From: Lactarius indigo
Lineage: Eukaryota > Basidiomycota > Agaricomycetes > Russulales > Russulaceae
DNA: 64,000 nt
NCBI GenBank assembly: GCA_025766275.1
Contig: JAFKAC010000008.1
Location: 2,108,001 to 2,172,000, forward strand
Reading direction: 5' to 3'
The notes beneath the pieces were generated by a model. That model did no database searches and was not told the DNA's origin. It saw only the letters and a list, made by a program, of their open reading frames with translations. This document shows, in pieces, positions 46,166-57,730 of the stretch. Each line of letters starts with the position of its first letter. The stretch's first letter is position 1. Made by a program: the position numbers and the translations under genes.

Positions 46166-47570
46166 ATACAGTGGCATCAAACCTTAGGGTTTCTGCGTAG
46201 ATCAGTTTTGTGCGTCCGCACTGTCGTCCTGCTTGCCTGTTCGAGGCAATGCTTCCGTCGTTGTGAGAGTGCACTTTGTTTCTTTGACTATTATTGATGG
46301 CCTGGGGAAGAGGTGGATTATGGCTGGTCGTCATGTACGATCAGTCATTCTTTTAATCATTAACGGTACACTCTTGTGGGCCTGTATTACCCATACTCAG
46401 GGTTATTACAATCGGCGTGCGCCAGATCGCATATTGTGCAACGTATTTCTACGCCGTTCAGCACTCAGCTGACAAAAGAAATCACTCGTTAACATCCTCT
46501 CCTCAACCCCCTCCCCCCCTCGACCACTGGCGAGACATTTATTGTATACAGCAGGATGCCCAATGATAAAGTTCAAGCTATGGCATATTGCTAAGTTAGT
46601 GGCAGACGGGGCCGGCATCGAATTAAGATCGTATTGCCAAACGCTGCTTGACGTCGTGCTTTCTACCTTTTTGAAAGATTACGGTTGTATTCGTGGAGAG
46701 TTGAGCAGATGCGGGTCTCAATCACTGTCTCTGCGCGGAGGTATTGTGATCGAAGGTGCATTCTTACACAAGCGATGCTAGACTCATACCAGTTACACGC
46801 ACAAGCCTAGCCGTGGGGTCGGTGACTGCGATCGCGCGTCGTTAACCAATCCCGATACGAATGATAACATCCCCCACGAGTTCCAAGCGTACGGCTCTCT
46901 GCACAGCCAAGTCCTTAGTCAAATCGGGGCGTGATCAGTATGACCACGTATGCTGCGCCTATACTAAATCGCCAGCACCTGATGGCGCCCATCGCTCAAG
47001 CTGGGTCAGTCTCACGAACGCAGGGGAGAATTAGTAATCTACTCACTGGACCCTGAAAGACTTTGCAGATGGTGCGTACGGTGCATGCCGGTGTCCTTCC
47101 GTGTACCTCGAATAATGTCTCCATAGCACGCCAAGATCTCATGGGCGCATGCTCTTGGGTCAATCGAGCAAAATTTCTTCGTGCCTCACTGAAAAAAAAA
47201 AAAAGATACTGAAAGTGGGTTGAGTCAAGAATGATCCATGACGATGATGTTTCTCTGGTGGCTGAAAACTGGAAACCGAGCCCTGCCACCCCAAAATGCA
47301 GGCAGAGCGATGTAACGGTGCTTGGTTTCTGCTCAAGGAACCGCACACGAAATAGTACGTCAGATCGGATAGACCTATTGATCCGAGTTAGCGAGCACAT
47401 GCATAATCCACAGGCCCGAAAAACCCTCGGCGAAGGCCGCAAGCTTCAGGCGACACTGGCCCAATGTAGTGGCCCCAGGAATAATTTTTCGATGAAATAA
47501 GTGCCAGCCTAAGTGTGAAAATTTCGCAGTCAGGTCAGACATTGGGGTGTATTTTTCGCGATTCCCGGTC
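46166..47570. repeat. Modules D and C after copy 9
   Basis: About 46166-46640 is an uninterrupted module D and serves as the empty-site reference for the LINE insertion (gagtgcactttgtttctttg near 46267). About 46640-47130 is module C (gcgggtctcaatcactgtct near 46711, gctgggtcagtctcacgaac near 46999, cgtgtacctcgaataatg near 47100). 47130-47570 matches nothing else I could see; it holds an A-run of 14 near 47190 and short frames on both strands. Confidence 0.5.
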
Positions 47571-48830
47571 CCAGCGCCTGACGGGGATTTAGCTCGTGAC
47601 CAGCCTATCACGTGGTGAGGATCGGTCAATTCGCGCGCTTCAAGTTCCCTGCGAAGCCCTCTCAAATGTGTCATCTATCCCTTCACCTGCCGCCTCTTTG
47701 CCCGCCCAACGGGGCTGCACCACATGACTCTGATCCTGTCTCGACGCATGTCCTCCGACGTAGTAGGAACCCAAAATGACCACCATTCGCCTACTGAGAG
47801 TATAGAGGACGCAAAATAACTGTGCTGAAGGTAAGGTGGAAGGCTGTGGATAGGTATGTGTTCGTGCTCAGCTTGGACCGTGGCTTGGCTGACGCCAATT
47901 TAGTTATAGCGGATACGAGTCGGACGTTTATCGTCATCTCATTAGGGAAAGTCTCAAAATGGAAGCACCTTGGCCATCCTCGTATGTTACTTTACCCTTC
48001 TGTTTCCCGGTGTAATATCCCATTTTCCACAAGCTTTCGGGTGGAGCGCCTTCACCAGATACATGTCACTCCAGACCTCCTCCAGCCCGCAGTTGAATTG
48101 CGTGCGGAGGCCCCGCCGAAGAATGTCGTCCTTCGTGCAAGAGTAAAGCGGGAGACTGCCCCCGGTCGGAGACGGCGTCTTCTTCGCAAACGAACTGGTA
48201 TATGCGTGTGATTCGCCTGTACTAACTTGACCACGTTTAGACATGCCGCCTGCCCAAGTTGTACGCGACCCCTATTTCATCTTGAGCTGAGATTCTATGC
48301 TTTACTTATGGTCGACCCAGGTACGCCGCCTACCACTTAGTCAACGCCGGAACAATCTGAATTGCCTTCACTAGACGAGAATAGTCAGCTATACGAGGCG
48401 TACCATTATTGGTTGCATTGTGTTTGTCATTTTCTGTTCCCATCATATGAACATCCAGATGACGTGATGACATCAATAGGCCGAACTTTAGCCGCTCTGC
48501 GACATTTGCCGGTTTGCTCCCTTCCATCGCGCATACGCCGACCTGACCGCCAGGCTCTCGCTCCCGCCGGGCCCACTCGAGGAGCGAGACGATTTCGATG
48601 TACGAAAGCTTTTGCAGGAATGCGCTTCGGAACTGACGCATTTACGTGGGAAGTCTGGGATCTGGAGAGGGGTCACCCGTGGGTCCTCAAACCTATTCAT
48701 AAGGGTATTCGCGAGCTGATCTGTTGGGCAGGAAAAGCTGAACTACGGTATGGATATCTGCACAAGTCGGAACTGTATGCGGCATTAGAAGAGGTGAAAC
48801 GTTGGGAATACAGTAGTCTTTGCGCGAGTG
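47571..48830 (+). repeat. Module S, longest-reading copy
   Basis: A + strand module S with the longest continuous frames. One encodes HQIHVTPDLLQPAVELRAEA, followed by PPKNVVLRARVKRETAP (about 48048-48150). Another encodes TDAFTWEVWDLERGHPW and continues with GIRELICWAGKAELRYGYL (about 48630-48770). These phrases recur, degraded, in the other S modules, suggesting the module carries the remains of one spliced gene. I do not recognise the protein. Internal stops and lack of a continuous splice-consistent frame make a functional gene unlikely. Confidence 0.45.
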
Positions 48831-49330
48831 GACAGGGCGGCACGTGTTCATTCCTTTTTTCCGTGCGGCTACCTGTCCGCCAATATTCTCGGCCGGTTCA
48901 AAGAACTTCGTCTTTTTATTTCGCCCACCCGTCGCACCCTGGTCTCTTCAAAACACAAACGGGTCGATCAAACGGCGTTTTTTCCTGTCCCTAGCTCGTC
49001 GGCGCGTCTCGGGTCGTTCCTACCCACCCGTCACGACTTCGTCTCGGACACAAAAACCCAATTTTTTTCGGTCGAGAAGCACTTCGTGCTTCCGCCTAGT
49101 CTCTACTAGCCCGCCACGAATTCCCTGGTCACTCGTTTCCATGTATGTGCTCCTCTTTTCCCGCTGCTCCCCGGATACCGCCGCCGATCGATAATGCGAT
49201 CCATTTTTTCTCACTCGTCAAATTTTCTCCCCGCGTGTTCGTGTCGGGTCCCTTCACCCTCTGCATCACGTCTCTTCGACCGGCGCCTCACTGGAATGCT
49301 CCAGCGGAAAGCCAAGGTAAGCGACCCGCA
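48831..49330 (+). repeat. Dispersed element R, + copy, with hairpin
   Basis: A pyrimidine-rich segment found nowhere in the usual S-L junction but matched, inverted, at about 61600-61880. It contains GAAGCAC-TTC-GTGCTTC (about 49075-49091), a 7-bp hairpin. Near its end, 49291-49320 reads as a short ATG frame followed by a gtaagc donor, as if a promoter and first exon of another gene had been captured. That reading is speculative. Confidence 0.4.
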
Positions 49331-49563
49331 AAGATGTAAGGTCAAAAGCCACAGTAGTACGTAAACGCACTGGTGGTACTATACTGTCTCGGCCGCCGGA
49401 CCGCCGGACCACCCTGTTGGGTTCTACAGTACCATGCATGGATGGTGAGTTTCATCTGTTTCAAATCGTCACTTAAGTGCTAACTGTCCCTGGTGGTTTC
49501 TACCTTAGTTCGGTTTATTATGCAAGACTAGGTTGTGACTTGAAAGGACGGCAGGCTGTGAAG
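49331..49563. repeat. Upstream block before copy 10, left of the hAT-like element
   Basis: Matches the 36290-36470 block (ccgccggaccgccggaccac near 49403, cgtcacttaagtgc near 49470, cggtttattatgcaagac near 49511). It ends in ggctgtgaag, half of the target-site duplication. Confidence 0.5.
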
Positions 49564-50480
49564 TAGGGCTGTGTGTCGTAACCGTATAATACGGTCAACC
49601 GATGTTACGGTACGGTCATGGAACAGTTTGGCAAATGTAACACCCATTTGGCTACGGTACGAATCAGCTGTCTACGGTTGACTCGGCGGACGTTGAAGAG
49701 TTGACCCGAGAGCGAGCAAGAGTCCAACGAAGCACCAAAAACGCCACATTTTCCGTTTCCATACAACAATGGTCGTCACACAAACCAGTGCTACTCCCCT
49801 CCTCTGTATTCCTGGTACCACATCCCCTCCAGGTTGGTCTTCAAATTATCAAGTCACCCAATTTACACATGCCGCCCGGCGCCCTTGGCCCCTCTCAAGC
49901 GACCTTGCTGTCAAGTCGTTTGGGATAGGATAGAGTGTCTGATGCCTTCCCTCCCCGCCTTCTTGCCGCAATTCCCCTCAAGGTTAAGGCAAGTCATTGC
50001 CACAATAATCTCCTAATTAACAAGGCTGTTTCATCACCTTTTCTTTATGATAGAACAGGACTTGACAATGCTGATCGTCTCCGTTGTTGCCCCCATCCTG
50101 ATGCGCTGCCCCTACTTCATGTTTCAAATCACTGATTGCCCCCTTTCAAGGGTCGTCTACTTGTTTCACCGTGTTTTCATATACGAAATCACTCACTTTT
50201 GTCTTAGTCGTGTTGATATTGTCTCATAAGTAGAAACTACTTCGTGCACGTACTTCAAGTTAGAGCTCCCCATTTTCTTAGACCGTTTGACACAATTCAT
50301 AACTTGTTATTCTACACGAACCGTATGGCTGATCCAAAACCGTATACGGCCGCTTAAACTGCACCGTATCGTGTGGACTCACTGACCAGCATCTACGGCT
50401 ACGGTTACAGGCTTGCTGTAACCATACTGCACTTGTAGGGCATACGGCCGTCTGCTGTTACGGTTTGGTATGCGGCCATA
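49564..50480. mobile_element. hAT-like non-autonomous DNA transposon
   Basis: A 917-bp insertion flanked by an 8-bp direct repeat, CTGTGAAG (49556-49563 and 50481-50488). The ends read TAGGGCTG and, on the opposite strand, TATGGCCG: imperfect terminal inverted repeats of the TAGGG type common in hAT elements. Both subterminal regions are crowded with short TACGG/CCGTA motifs in both orientations, as in hAT transposase-binding regions. Uninterrupted paralogous sites exist at about 36455-36475 and 58918-58938. Internal frames are under 80 codons and show no transposase signature, so mobilisation in trans is assumed. Confidence 0.72.
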
Positions 50481-51279
50481 CTGTGAAGTGCTCCCACACC
50501 GCCAGTGGTACCGTTCCAGTCAACCGCCGTACTGAATGGACTCCAGGTCCACTGTTACGCATAGAATGGGTCGACATGATCCTCGGAACTAGCGGAAATC
50601 TCCAGCCAATTGGAAAGGACCGCAGGGTATGAAGTATTGCATCGGCAGTACTGTCTTGTACTGTATGTTCCTGATGGAGTGTTTTTTGATCATCATGGTG
50701 TCCTACCACCTTCCTGTTTGTGCAGTGCCGTGACAGTGGAAGGTCCACACATGTGCTGTATGCGCAACGTTGCCAAACGGCCACGCTCGGCACGTTCGTA
50801 CGCCCACGACGACTCGGCCACATCAGCCTCGATACCTGGTTCCTGGCTGCTATGTTTGAGTTTGTCCATTGTATTCTGTTTGTCTGCGCTGGCTGTATGC
50901 TCCCTGTATCATTATTGTCTTACTTGTCATATGGCTTTCCTTTCATATATTTATATCCCTCGGCTCTCGTGTCTCGAAATCCATCCATCTATCCGTCCAA
51001 TCTCACTTGCTATTCTTGGAGCCTTCCGTTTGATATCTCGTTTGAACGCTGACTTGCACATCCCACCCGTACCGATTCTAGCTCTACGCTCCCGCACTCT
51101 ATCTCCGAACCAACTTCATACTCCACCTCGCTCTTGTCTTCGCCTTCCCCTCAGGACAACACACTCTTATACTCGCACAAACCCCATAACAGGCCTTTGT
51201 CATCGATCGCTCCCGTCCCCTGCCATTTGTTCCGCTTCATTTCTGAGAATTCTGTTTCACTCCTTGACTTTTATCTGCC
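50481..51279. promoter_or_regulatory. Leader L of copy 10 with an insertion of about 440 bp
   Basis: About 50481-50740 and 51192-51279 are leader L (gaagtgctcccac near 50485; ttgtgcagtgccgtgacagt near 50717; pyrimidine-rich end before the ATG at 51280). Between them, about 50752-51191, is sequence absent from the other leaders. It begins tgtgctgtatgcgcaacgtt and ends ccccataaca. The TG...CA ends would suit a solo LTR, but no clear target-site duplication was found. If it is a foreign insertion, the promoter of copy 10 has been moved or replaced. Confidence 0.4.
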
Positions 51280-53133
51280 ATGCCCGCATTAATCCCTGTG
51301 GACAGCACCCTTGGGATGCTGTTCATCAGCACTGTCCTCTCGTCCATGTGTGTATCGCTCTCTGTAATACAATGTCCCAGGACCTCATCAAGCCCGTTCG
51401 GCCATGTAGTTTGTATGGCGTCACCTGGTTGCAAGTCTATTCCTACTACAGTGGTCACTGCTCAAGGGATCGGTGGCCTCTAAAGTCCTTTGTGAGGGCC
51501 CCCATGTATCATGGCGTGTCGTGTTTGGGACCTTATTGAAGCGTTTGATTTTCAGGTTGCTATTTTGATGTATACACTTTCAAAAGCTTCGCTATCAAAT
51601 ACACGATAGTGACATCGTCTCCAACTAGGCTCGTTGACTCGGCTAACCTAGTTTTCATTACTTGGACAACTTATCAATTTGGCGTCACAAATTTTGGGGA
51701 TTATCAGTCCAACGCATTCGTATCACGGTAAGCCGTTCGAAAATTACTGTGCTGGTTATGTTCCCACAGGGCTTCTAGGAGTCGACCAGTACGTCTGCCG
51801 TGACACAGAGCTCGTCCTGAGACTTACGGAAACAAATGTCATTCTGAAGGCGATCGTCTTCTCTGCCAGTGCGCTAGTCTGTTGTGACTAATCATTTGTC
51901 CACAATTCTTATACATTTGAAACTAGTTGTTCTTGAGGTTTCTGTACACCAGTACGCCTTTCACGGGGCTCTATGGAGCAACTCTTGCTGAAAAGGACAT
52001 AGTTTCTACGCGTATAGGATCTATTGTCGTAAGTTTATTTTTAAAAATCTGTGTGAGACTCATGTTAGTCCAGTGGGCAGAGGTTCTCTATACCTGCCAG
52101 CAGTGATCGTACGTCTACGCCATTTGATCAGAGCTAGCGCCCACTCACATGACCAGTCCATCATCGCACTCACAATGTTTGGTGAGTTCCTCTGCAGTTG
52201 CATGCTTCGAGGCTTTCACCTCATTTTCAACTACTGTTGTAAGGTATCGGCATTGGTGTGTTTCTCCCTTGGTTGTGGTTTGCTGAGGCCTAACTAATCC
52301 CCGATTTCAGTTTATGGTGCACAGGTGTCAGTCGTAGTTGTTCTTTCCTGGTTTTTTCTTACAGGTCCCACATATAGCCTGAAGCACATACATGAGCCGG
52401 GACCTCACTTTCAGGTACGTTTGCTCGTCATCTGATGATGTGATCTCCAATCTCTAACCGCTGTTCATACCAGGATTTTTTGATTGTTACATTATCTTGC
52501 AAGGTCCCCTGCGACGTCTTAATTACTTTTGGAATGGTTTATTACCTCTTGAGTAACCGCACTCAAATTCGGAGGTATGTTTGTTCCCTAACATTGCAAA
52601 ACTGCCATTACTGTTTACACTGGCTCTCTCGGTAGAACAAACAACGTGTTGAACCTTCTCGCGATTTATGCCATCAATTGCGGCACACTTAATTTGTGAG
52701 CTAGTATGCTAATGGACGTTGACACCTTTTCTGACAACTTCGCTATTCTGCAGAGTGTTTACTATCTCTTGCGTTATTTTGGTACTGTTCACTGTTACCT
52801 TTGTCCTCTTGTCAAACAATGACTTCCTCCGCAAAGCTCTCCAAGTATCGAGATACGTTCATATATGGGCCATCCCTCTTCATCATCATTCGACTCTCAC
52901 TCTGTGCACTCATGTCCATGTGTGTCTTTGTTATTCCTTCACAGTTTCCCTGCTTTTTGACATTTTATCCCAGCCTGAACTCACGAGATAACCTCCGTGA
53001 GACACTTGACGAACCAAGGGGTGTTGTCACATTCACCCAGCTCAAGGTACACGCGGTCACCACAGTCCCATGGGGTATGCAAGATACAGCAGAAGCAAAC
53101 ACCAATATGACCATCCCAAAGAGTCCCCCCTAG
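51280..53133 (+). CDS. DUF6534-family seven-transmembrane protein, array copy 10 (tail truncated)
   Basis: Exons 1-17 are intact. Exon 1 is 51280-51347 and starts MPALIPVDSTLGMLFISTV. Exon 4 ends AFVSR after splicing; the usual Trp is Arg here. Intron 13 has a standard GTACGT donor. In the last exon a small deletion near 53127 puts TAG at 53131-53133 in frame, removing the final part of the polar tail (the ancestral end would be about 53226). The membrane core is unaffected, giving about 300 residues. Exon 4 resembles copy 4, suggesting those two are close relatives. Both the hAT-like element and the 440-bp insertion lie upstream, so expression could differ from the other copies. Confidence 0.76.
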
Positions 53134-54524
53134 CTTCGGTTTCCTCCAACACGCTCTCTGACAGTGTGATGGCCCTTGACAGAGAAAAGTACCCAGTACC
53201 CCGGTAGTTGAGGCTGTGGCGGTATGAATGAGTGATACTTCCAAACTATAAGGCTCCATGTGTAGATCCAGTTCATGCACTGTACTAGTACCGACGGCTT
53301 GGTGAACAAATAGCCAGCATCATCATGTAGTGACAAATCACTCTTGGAATCATTGCTAAGCGATGCCCTCTATCGTGGTCTGCAATGTATCAGAGAAACA
53401 CGACAAGCGCGGTGTGATACAAATACGGCGCGCATTCAGAGGACTTGAAACGAGTTTGGAGGGAAGACAGAAGAGTGTGTGAGAGACCCTTGGAAATCGG
53501 ACAAGTCTCAGAACACTTTTGTTGTCGGGCTTGACTGACTCGGTCCGAGTCAGTCGAGGTGTGACCGTGACCACCGACCACACACGGTCAAGCAGCTGCC
53601 AGTGGTGTCAACGACGCAAAATAATAATACATTCAAATTTCAGAAAATAGTAAGAAAAACAAAGGGTGCACCTGTTTCCAGGACAAAGAGCAGCAAAAGT
53701 AAGGTATTTGGTTGAAAGTCACGAGGTCGGCCATTCAAGACATACCATGAACATCAACATCAAGATGATGTGGCGTTGTTTGATGAAAATCTGATGGCTT
53801 TCTCCCTAACGCCATAATCGTGCATAGCTTAGTCCTTTGCCACCATCTTTGTCTTGCTACTACCTCCCCACTGGTACATGCACCGGATGTACGAAAGTTT
53901 GTGCAGGAGCATGCACTGGGGACTGATGGTGCCAGCATATTTATGCGAGTGTTTGGGATCTGGAGAGTTCGAGGACTGTGAGAGAGGTCATTGGTGAGTC
54001 TTCGCATCTATTCGTATGGGTGTTCGCAGGCTGAGCGCTGAATGCTAATTACGGCTGTGCAGCTATGGATATCCTGTACTAGGCTATCCTGCACCAAAGG
54101 AGGTGAAATGGTATTCTCGGTCACCTTGTTAGTCTATGTCCTGCCAGTGGGCTCTTAGACATAGATGGCTGTGGAGAGATCACTTTCTCGTCATGGCTTA
54201 CTTCACGTACTTCACGTACAGTAGGTGGCTCTAATAACTGGCTGTGCTGGCCCACTCACTGTTGCGCATAAACTTGAGGTTTCCATATGGTCAATATGGC
54301 CCCCACTTGGAACTAGCAGGAATCACCTCTGTCGACTTGAAACATACCCTCCTGATAGGATCAGTCTTTTAAACCTTCCGTCGTCACCTCATTTGTACCA
54401 GCTCCATGACAGAGGCCGTTATCAACAGTGCTGTGAGTTGGGTGGTCAACCGCTTCACCACCCACCATTTCTTCCCTTCCCTTCCTACCAGTTCTTATCC
54501 TCCCTATATTGACTTTTATCTGCC
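53134..54524. repeat. Tail remnant, palindrome, partial module S and leader before copy 11
   Basis: 53134-53226 is the now untranslated end of the copy 10 tail. About 53300-53600 includes a near-perfect 11-bp-arm palindrome at 53533-53555. 53600-53720 is AT-rich with no feature. About 53720-54210 is a partial module S (gatgtacgaaagtttgtgca near 53886, gatctggagagttcgaggac near 53957). About 54230-54524 is leader L (accagctccatgacagaggcc near 54396; pyrimidine-rich 54465-54510). No gene is supported. Confidence 0.45.
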
Positions 54525-56350
54525 ATGCCTGCACTAATCCCTGTGGACAACACCCTTGGGGCGTTGTTCATCGGTGCTGTCCTCTCGTCTATGTGCGTAT
54601 CACTCTCTGTAATACAATGTCACAAGACCTAATGGAGCCTGTTCGGCCATGTAGTTTGTATGGCGTTACCTGGTTGCAAGTATATTCCTACTATAATGAT
54701 CACTGCTCAAGAGATCGGTGGCCTCTGAAGTCTTTTGTGAGTGCCTCCACTCACTATGTCTTGTGCTCGGGGTTCAAACGAAGCCCTTTCAGGTCGCCTT
54801 TTTGATGTATACATTTTTGGAGCTTCGCTACAAAATACATGATATTGATCCCATCATTGACTAGGCTTGTTGACTCGGCCAACCTATTTTTCATTATTTA
54901 TACGACTTATTATATCGGTGTCACAAATTTTGGGGACTATCGATCCGCCATATTCATATCGTGGTAAGCTACTCGATAGGTGCTGTTCCGGCTTGTCGAG
55001 GTTCTTATGGTGCTTCTAGGACTGATAACGTACGTCTGTTGTGACACAGAGCTTATTCTGAGACTTACAAGAGCAAATGAAGGCGACATCTTTATCTTCC
55101 GGTGCGCCAGTTTGTTGTGACTCAGACCAACTTTTGTCCGCAATCCTTATACACATGTAATCAGTTGTTCTTGATGTCTCTGTACAGCAGTAAGTTTTTT
55201 CATGGGGAGCTCACGAAGAAACTTTTACTGAAAAGGACCTAGCTTCTACGCATATACGATCTATCGTCGTGAGTTTACTGGTATTTGAAAACATTATCTG
55301 CGTGAGACTTATTTTAGTCTAGTGGGTAGGGGCTCTCCATTCCTGCCGGTAGCGATCGTACGTATACGCAATTTGTTCGGGGCGGGCTCTCACTCACACG
55401 AGCAGTCTGTCGTTGCACTGACAACATTCGGTCAGTTCCCCCGCAGCAGTATGCCACGAGACTTTCACTTACACTTGACCAACTTTTGTAAGGTGTTGAC
55501 ATCTGTGTGTTTCTCCTTCTGTTCCTTTATTTGTGGTTCGCTGAGGCCTTATCCTGCATCTTCAGGGTACTGTACAAAAAAGTCGGTCGTAGTTGCACAT
55601 GTTCTTTCATGGCTGTTTCTCACAGATTCTGCGTACAGCCTGAAGAATACTACGAACGAGCTGGGCAGAGTCTATCGGGCACGTTTACTCCTCATCTGAT
55701 AATGTGGGCTGCGGTCTCTAATCGCCATTCACACCAGGAGCTCTTCATCGCCAACATGACAATACTTTCTTGTGGCGTCCTCAGCGACATCCTCATTACT
55801 TTTGGAATGGTTTATACCCTCTTGAGTAATCGCACTCAAGTTCGGAGGTACGTCCATACCCGAACATTGCAAAAATGCAGTTACTCTGCTTACGCCAGCT
55901 CTCTCGCTAGAACAAACAACGTGTTGAACCTTCTTGCGATTTATTTTATCAATTGCGGCATACTTCACTTGTGAGCCAGTGCGCCGATCGGTTTCGACTT
56001 GTTTTCTGACAATTGTGCTATTCTGCAGAGTGTTTGCCATCTCTTGCGTTGCTTTGGTACTGTTCACTTTCACATCCCGTGTCCTCTTATCAAGTATTAA
56101 TTCCCTGAACGAAGCTCGCCAAGTTTAGAGACTCGCTCGTATATGCGCCGTCCCTCCTCATTACGACTCGACTCTCACTCTGTGGATTCATGTCCATGTG
56201 TGTCTTTCTTATTCCTTTACAGTCTCTCTGTTTTTTTTGACATTATATTTCAGCCTAAACTCACGAGATAACCTCCGCGAGACACTCAACGGACCGGCTG
56301 GTGTCGTCACGTTCACCCAGCTCAAGGTACACACGGCTACCGCATTGTAG
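54525..56350 (+). CDS. DUF6534-family seven-transmembrane protein, array copy 11 (tail interrupted)
   Basis: Exons 1-17 follow the model. Exon 1 is 54525-54592 and starts MPALIPVDNTLGALFIGAV. Exon 5 encodes TDN where others have SQP, and exon 13 is one codon longer. Intron 10 has a GTCAGT donor and intron 13 a GCACGT donor. The last exon reads LNSRDNLRETLNGPAGVVTF, then meets TAG at 56348-56350, created by an insertion. The remainder of the ancestral tail (VPRNLLPSSVSSDTSFSNG) continues beyond the insertion, from about 56722 to 56905. The membrane core remains coding; the product would lack most of the tail. Confidence 0.76.
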
Positions 56351-56720
56351 CGAGTCAAAGACGCGTGTACGAATCCAGTGAAGTTCAGCGTTCAACAATT
56401 AGGTCAGCGACCCTTTTTAGGAAAGTGTAAGGTGGACACGTCACACGAGGATGAATATCAGCGAGATATGGGAAACGCGTGCAGGAACACAAATGCTCAG
56501 CAGGAGCAGCAGAGAGGGCTTGATTGGGACACTATCTTTCTTTAGAGGGCTGGACCCTTATTTTACATGAAAAACAGTCCGGTATCTAAAGTATTATATG
56601 AATGCCTTGAGGCTTACTAGGCTGCATCGAGCCTGACGGGTTGTAGTGATTGCGGGACGGGTAGTTGTGGTCGGGTGGCGGTATGGTGAATGTAGGTGGT
56701 TTCGAACCTGACGCAAGGGT
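56345..56720. other. Insertion of about 375 bp in the last exon of copy 11
   Basis: Compared with copies 10 and 12, the tail exon is split after gtacacacggctaccgca and resumes at acattcccgtgggatgag. The inserted sequence starts ttgtagcgagtc and ends gtatcccttacaac. The outermost bases (TTGTA and, inverted, GTTGTA) are weakly similar, so a small DNA element is possible but unproven. No coding content recognised. Confidence 0.45.
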
Positions 56721-57014
56721 ATCCCTTACAACATTCCCGTGGGATGAGAAAGATGCAATGGAATCAAGCATCGACATGGCTGTCCCGAGGAATCTTCTAC
56801 CGTCTTCAGTTTCCTCTGATACGTCGTTCTCCAACGGTGTGATGGTTTTCAACACATAAAAGTTCCCAGTACCCCCGGTAGGCTAGTCGAGGTCATGACG
56901 GTATGAGCGAGCAGGTATATATAGGTATAAGCAAACCATTGGGCTCCATGCATAGATCTATGTGCGCATCGTCGTTTCGCCTAGCTGGTTGGGCTATACT
57001 TTCAACAATGCCAA
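56721..57014 (+). pseudogene. Detached tail of array copy 11 and short flank
   Basis: About 56722-56905 is the rest of the last exon of copy 11, ending gtcatgacggtatga, separated from its gene by the insertion and a stop codon. The following 110 bp holds the gctatactttcaacaatgcc phrase typical of post-gene sequence. Confidence 0.6.
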
Positions 57015-57730
57015 GACATACTGGAAAAGCTCAGATTCTGAGACGTGCACGGCCGTTGGGAAGGAGCGTCACCTCAGAGTGATACAACCGTGCAATGGTC
57101 GTAGTGTTGAGAATGGAGATAAGTGTGCCAATAGGCTATGTGGGATCGTAGAGAAGCGTACACAAATTTAGGTTATCTGCGGCGCCGAAGCCAGTTGCAG
57201 ATTGTTGCGCGCTGTTCATGATCATGGACAGGATTGCGACCATGCAAGGCATTACATGTTCAGAGAGCTATGAAAGAAACAGAGCGTCGTAATTAGATGA
57301 GGAAAAATATAAGGACCATCCGTTCGGTTACAAAAGCTGAGTTTACTGCCTCAGGCTGGATAGGCACATGAATGTCGAGGGTATTACCGTATTACTACCA
57401 AAATCAGAGCCACCACTGATCAGGACAGTAGTCTCATATGCGTACGGAGAACGTCAATCCAGCAGAACTGAGGTGCCTTCGTACGAGCAGTGACGATCGG
57501 ACAGGGAGTTCTCCATAGAGCCAGGGCTTTTTGGAGGGAATTTTGACAGTACCAATGGTCACCGGGTCAAGAAGGCGTGCCTCCAAGTCATTGTAGTTTC
57601 CTATCACCCCATGTCAATAACGGCAACCCTCAGAAGGAAATTATATTTTACGTCTGGCCGGCGAAGATGAAACCACCTGGCAGGGATATAGATTATTGAA
57701 GTTTGCAAGTGGTATCATACTTGTCGCAGA
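57015..57730 (-). pseudogene. Glyoxal oxidase fragment, central part (degenerate)
   Basis: On the - strand this matches about 62970-63640 of the glyoxal oxidase gene at the right end of the window: the Tyr-His motif region (near 57080), the exon beginning [15 protein letters not shown] (near 57210-57250), and the [13 protein letters not shown] region (near 57500). Several insertions, deletions and stops break the frame, and both ends are cut in mid-gene. Together with the 31.6-32.4 kb fragment it shows that parts of the oxidase gene were duplicated along with the array. Confidence 0.8.
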
